Below, one piece after another: positions 60,821 through 64,000 of a DNA stretch of 64,000 nucleotides. The stretch is from the NCBI RefSeq assembly GCF_001610895.1, contig NZ_CP011273.1, positions 1,922,001 to 1,986,000 on the forward strand. The letters run 5' to 3'. Position numbers and translations under genes: made by a program. Each line of letters begins with the position of its first letter. The stretch's first letter is position 1. This stretch comes from Planctomyces sp. SH-PL62 (GTDB lineage: Bacteria > Planctomycetota > Planctomycetia > Isosphaerales > Isosphaeraceae). The notes under the pieces are model-generated. The model did not search any database. It saw nothing but the letters and a program-made list of their open reading frames with translations, and was not told where the DNA came from.

Positions 60821-61594
60821 TCACAGGGGGCCGCTGATCCCGCCGTCCTTCCGGACTCGCCAGAAGTGGATCATGATGAGCAGCGACGCGGCCAGCGGGA
60901 TCGCCACGCAGTGCAGCACGTAGAACCGGTTCAGCGCCCCTTCGCCCACGCTCCCGCCCCCCAGGAGCACGTACTTGGCGTCCGAGGCGGGCGTGATCAT
61001 CTTGACGCCGTTGAGCGTGAAGAAGTCCGCGCCGGGGCCTTCCAGCCCCAGGACGGGCGTGGCCCTCGCCATGTTCGACCCCACCGTGATCGCCCAGACG
61101 GCGAGCTGGTCCCACGGCAGCAGGTAGCCGGTGAACGAGAGCAGGAGCGTCAGCACCAGGAGCAGGACGCCGATCACCCAGTTGAACTCGCGCGGGGGCT
61201 TGTAACTGCCGGTCAGGAAGACCCGGTACATGTGGAGCCAGACGGCGATGACCATCGCGTGCGCGCCCCAGCGGTGAAGCTCGCGGAGCACCCCCAGCGT
61301 GGTCACGTCGCGCAGGGCGAGGATGTCGTTGTACGCGTGTTCCAGCGTCGGCCGGTAGTAGAACATCAGGAGGACGCCGGTGACGACCTCGACGAGGAAC
61401 AGGAAGAACGTCGCCCCCCCCATGCACCACGTATAGCTGAGGGCGATCCCCTGCTTGCGGACGCTGACCGGGTGCAGGTGCAGGAAGAAATTGGTGAGCA
61501 TCACCTGCATCCGATTGCGACGGTCGGTCGGCATCGGGTGGCGGAAAAGGCTCTTCCAGACCTGAGTCTTGGTGAGGCGATCCAGGATCGGCAT
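60821..61594 (-). CDS. Cytochrome b6-type subunit of a quinol oxidising complex
   Basis: This four-helix protein carries the two b haems. Ligand pairs are His107/His121 ([20 protein letters not shown], 14 apart) and His228/His243 ([19 protein letters not shown], 15 apart); the 15-residue spacing is that of b6f rather than bc1. [24 protein letters not shown] and [10 protein letters not shown] are family segments. Cys57 in WCMGG matches the Cys that binds haem ci in cytochrome b6. The 257-aa length fits b6 (about 215-225) with a longer N-terminus. It is the second gene of the operon, 31 bases after the Rieske gene. Confidence 0.93.
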   Translation of the reverse strand: MPILDRLTKTQVWKSLFRHPMPTDRRNRMQVMLTNFFLHLHPVSVRKQGIALSYTWCMGGATFFLFLVEVVTGVLLMFYYRPTLEHAYNDILALRDVTTLGVLRELHRWGAHAMVIAVWLHMYRVFLTGSYKPPREFNWVIGVLLLVLTLLLSFTGYLLPWDQLAVWAITVGSNMARATPVLGLEGPGADFFTLNGVKMITPASDAKYVLLGGGSVGEGALNRFYVLHCVAIPLAASLLIMIHFWRVRKDGGISGPL

Positions 61595-61625
61595 GAGAAT
61601 CTCGGCGGCTGGGGGGCGCCTCGGC

Positions 61626-63551
61626 TCAGACGGCGACGAAGCTGTCCGGGTCGGACCACTGGTCCAGGTCCTTGCGGAACGTCTGGCTCTTGTCCACGAC
61701 GATCGAGCCGTCGTCGGCGAGGCTGATCTTGTAGCGTTCCAGGGGGCGGGGGGCGGGGCCTTCGAAGTTCACCCCGTCCTTGTAGAATCCGCTGCCGTGG
61801 CAGGGGCACTTGAACTTCTGCTCGCCGGCGAGCCAGCTCGGGGGGCAGCCCAGGTGGGTGCAGTAGGTCTGGAGGGCGTAGATGATTTCCACGCCCTTGG
61901 GGTCCCGATCGCGGACGACCCAGAAGCCCCACAGATCCTTGTACCGCTCGCTGACGTCGCCGGGCTCGTAGTCGGTGGGAAAGCCCACCTTGACGGTGCT
62001 CGGCGGTTCGGGGCTGGCGTTCGGGAAGAGGAACCGAACGACCATCATCGAAAGCAGGGCGGCCACGGCGGCCAGCGCGGCCCAGGCCACGATGACCCAC
62101 CACGAGGCGTAGACGAGCAGGCCCCGACGATCGACCCGCACCTGGGACCGCGACGGCCGCTCGATCGCCGCTTTCTCGCCCTCCGGGCGGTTGGGAGGCG
62201 CGGGAGGCTGGAACGTCGCGGGCCGTCCGGCGGGCTTCGCGGACGACGGCGCGGCGGCGGACTCCGCGGCCTTCCTCGCCCCGGTGCGCCGGAGGGCCTC
62301 GGCGAGATCCCTGGGATCGGTCATCTCGGCCAGCGGCGGCAAGACGCGCTCGGACCCGGCGGCGACGGCGGGTGCCGTAGCCGAGGATTGCGAGGGCGTC
62401 GCCTGCGGGACCGGCATCGCAGCGTCGGGCTCGACCGCCTGGCCGCGCGCGGCGGCCAGCTTGTCCTTCACCGACATCACCTTACCCGGCGCGGCGGCGG
62501 CGGCGGCGGGCGGGGCCGACGGCTGCTGCGTCGGCGGAGGCGCGGAGCCCCCCGAACGAGCCGCGGCCAACTTGTCCTTCACCGACATCGCCTTGCCCGA
62601 ACCGGCAGCCCCGGGGTCGGGGGCCGACGGCTGCATCGCTGGCGGCGGAGGCGCGGAGGCCCCCGAACGGGCGGCGGCCAGCTTGTCCTTCACCGACATC
62701 GCCTTGCCCGAACCGGCGGCGGGCGGGGCCGAGGCGGATGGGGCGGCCGGGGGGGCGGGCGTCGGCGGTTCGGCCGCCTTTCCGGTGCGTGCGGCCGCGA
62801 GCTTCTCCTGGAGGGTGAGCCGGCGACCGCCGGACGAACCGGCTTCCGGTGCAGGCGACGTCGACGGAGCCGCCGCCGGGGGAGGGGGGGCGGCCGCCGG
62901 GGCGGACGGGACGTTTCGCCGGGCCGCGGCGAGCTTCTCCTTCAAGGTCAACCGGGGAGCCTCGCCGTTGGCGGGAGGTGTGGGCGCGACCGGCGCGGGC
63001 GCCGATTCGGCGATGGCCCCGGCGGCGCGGGCCTCGCGCTCGACTCGGGCCTTCTCCAGCTTCTCCTGCAAGGTCAGCCGGACCCCGGGGCCTCCCTGGG
63101 GAGGTGCGGGCGACGACGCGCCGGCGGCGCGGGCCTCGCGCTCGATGCGCGCTTTCTCGAGCTTCTCCTGGAGCGTCAGCCGGGGCCGGGGACCGCCCTC
63201 AGACGAGGCGAGCGACGCCCCGGCGACGGTCCCGGCGGCGCGGGATTCGCGCTCGACGCGGGCCTTCTCCAGCTTCTCCTGCAAGGTCAGCCGGACCCCG
63301 GGGCCTCCCTGGGGAGTCGCGGGCGACGACCCGGCGGCGGCGCGGGCCTCGCGCTCGATGCGCGCTTTCTCGAGCTTCTCCTGGAGCGTCAGCCGGGGGC
63401 CGGGAGCGTCGGATGGGGCTTCGGCTCCAACGGCCGGGGCTGGTTGCGGGGCCTCGCTCGAGGGTGGGGCGGGGGCTTCGGGCCGGGAAGGGCTCGGTCC
63501 TCCTTGGCGGGCGGCTTTCAGAATCTCCTGGATGCTCGGTCGTGTCGCCAT
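61626..63551 (-). CDS. Rieske iron-sulfur protein with repeated N-terminal extension
   Basis: The C-terminal 160 residues are a membrane-anchored Rieske protein: a transmembrane helix at about 481-507, then the 2Fe-2S ligands CTHLGC (564-569) and CPCHGSGF (582-589), with the second disulfide-type Cys in place. The preceding 450 residues contain about ten copies of a short motif of the form S/T-x-(Q/K)-(E/D)-K-L-x-x-A-R, four with [12 protein letters not shown], two of the RLTL type and three with [11 protein letters not shown], separated by Pro/Ala-rich linkers; the first residues ([16 protein letters not shown]) form a degenerate copy. The ATG at 63551 has GGAAG upstream. It heads the respiratory operon. 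Confidence 0.92.
   Translation of the reverse strand: MATRPSIQEILKAARQGGPSPSRPEAPAPPSSEAPQPAPAVGAEAPSDAPGPRLTLQEKLEKARIEREARAAAGSSPATPQGGPGVRLTLQEKLEKARVERESRAAGTVAGASLASSEGGPRPRLTLQEKLEKARIEREARAAGASSPAPPQGGPGVRLTLQEKLEKARVEREARAAGAIAESAPAPVAPTPPANGEAPRLTLKEKLAAARRNVPSAPAAAPPPPAAAPSTSPAPEAGSSGGRRLTLQEKLAAARTGKAAEPPTPAPPAAPSASAPPAAGSGKAMSVKDKLAAARSGASAPPPPAMQPSAPDPGAAGSGKAMSVKDKLAAARSGGSAPPPTQQPSAPPAAAAAAPGKVMSVKDKLAAARGQAVEPDAAMPVPQATPSQSSATAPAVAAGSERVLPPLAEMTDPRDLAEALRRTGARKAAESAAAPSSAKPAGRPATFQPPAPPNRPEGEKAAIERPSRSQVRVDRRGLLVYASWWVIVAWAALAAVAALLSMMVVRFLFPNASPEPPSTVKVGFPTDYEPGDVSERYKDLWGFWVVRDRDPKGVEIIYALQTYCTHLGCPPSWLAGEQKFKCPCHGSGFYKDGVNFEGPAPRPLERYKISLADDGSIVVDKSQTFRKDLDQWSDPDSFVAV
62450..63551 (-). 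repeat. Tandem coding repeats in the Rieske extension
   Basis: The DNA of the N-terminal extension holds nine clear and one degenerate copy of a 12-residue amphipathic motif. Two copies spaced about 260 bases apart (near 63295 and 63080) are close to identical over more than 60 bases, which shows recent duplication within the gene. Confidence 0.75.
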
Positions 63552-63931
63552 CGTTCGCTTCCGGCCTATCTGGCTCGAATCGCCCGCTCGCATTCCGCTC
63601 GCGACCGCGATGCCGGGGCGGGTCAGGCCGTTTGGCTCCCGGGGACCGCGGGCGGTCCTGGCGGGATGTCTGGTGTTCCGAGCCGTAGGGCTCGTCGCAT
63701 CGGTACGGTCAAGTCCGGCGGTGGGCGATCGGGCGATCCGTGGTGGAAAGCGGGGATCGCGGGTCCGTCTTCGAGCGACCGCGAGGCCCCGGCCCGCGCG
63801 CCGGTCGGCGGCTTGCCGGGGCGGGGCGTCGGACGTCCTCCAGCCTATCACCGGCCCCCGATCGGTTCAACTCACCAGCGATCGGGCGCTCGTTCGAGTG
63901 GGGGCCGGAGGACGCCCCGGAGGCTCGGACC
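63552..63931. other. Region upstream of the Rieske operon
   Basis: This 380-base gap should contain the promoter of the Rieske-cytochrome b operon. I see no small gene, and no promoter I would defend. GGAAG at good distance precedes the Rieske ATG. Confidence 0.35.
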
Positions 63932-64000
63932 TCATTTCATCGCGCTGTAGTCGGTCGGTTCGAGGTAGACGGAGTCGACCTTCTCGACGAGGCGGCCGTT
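63932..64000 (-). CDS. C-terminal end of an unidentified protein (partial)
   Basis: An open frame enters from the right edge and ends at TGA (63934-63932). The 22 visible residues include VEKVDSVYLEPTDYSAM. Too little is present to name a family. It would be transcribed towards the Rieske operon. Confidence 0.45.
   Translation of the reverse strand, partial: NGRLVEKVDSVYLEPTDYSAMK

Noticed and set aside
59141-61726. 861-codon plus-strand open frame opposite the cytochrome b genes
   Set aside because: It spans several real genes on the other strand and its product is His/Gln/Glu/Arg-rich, which is what antisense of membrane-protein codons gives.

Overview
The window is a GC-rich (about 70%) stretch of chromosome from a member of the Planctomycetota, most likely the Isosphaeraceae (Paludisphaera/Singulisphaera/Isosphaera type). 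The evidence is the combination of a sulfatase, a DUF1549/DUF1553-DUF1501 secreted pair with a planctomycete cytochrome c motif, an excisionase-HTH plus receiver protein, a FlgI-like protein without other flagellar genes, and a Rieske/cytochrome b6/octahaem cytochrome c operon. This assignment rests on gene content; no database search was possible. I see no prophage, insertion sequence, CRISPR array or certain tRNA.

Layout. 1-7 kb: trehalose synthesis (treY, then a sulfatase, then treZ tail to tail). 7-10 kb: a lipoprotein and a Tat-exported repeat protein. 10-15 kb: a DNA maintenance and transcription block (SRP RNA, dnaX, ybaB, recR, rpoN). 15-20 kb, minus strand: XRE regulator, polyprenyl synthase, moaC, membrane glycosyltransferase, HTH-receiver regulator. 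20-27 kb: FlgI-HEAT protein, a broken Imm53-like immunity gene, HAD phosphatase-glmM, a 67-residue gene, pyrE, and a possible PD-(D/E)XK protein. 27-33 kb: a weakly coding gap with clustered hairpins, recQ with its HRDC part out of frame, mgtC and a secreted lipase-like protein. 33-44 kb: ECF-like sigma factor, bcp, C69 dipeptidase, archease, a repeat-filled gap, PfkB kinase, SGNH hydrolase, ftsH and a DODA-type dioxygenase. 43-53 kb: an RsmG-SpoU fusion, moaB, the DUF1501 and DUF1553 genes, a HEAT-like secreted protein and uracil-DNA glycosylase, followed by a mosaic of intergenic repeats. 53-64 kb, minus strand: ligA and the respiratory operon Rieske - cytochrome b6 - subunit IV-like - octahaem cytochrome c.

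The respiratory operon is the most notable system. Cytochrome b is split as in b6f complexes, has b6-type haem-ligand spacing (14 and 15) and keeps a Cys at the position that binds haem ci in b6. The place of cytochrome f/c1 is taken by a membrane-anchored protein with eight CxxCH motifs. The Rieske subunit carries about ten copies of a short amphipathic motif on a long N-terminal extension. Other points to check are the RsmG-SpoU fusion, the C8 tract that separates RecQ from its HRDC domain, and the 5-bp tandem duplication that breaks the Imm53-like gene.
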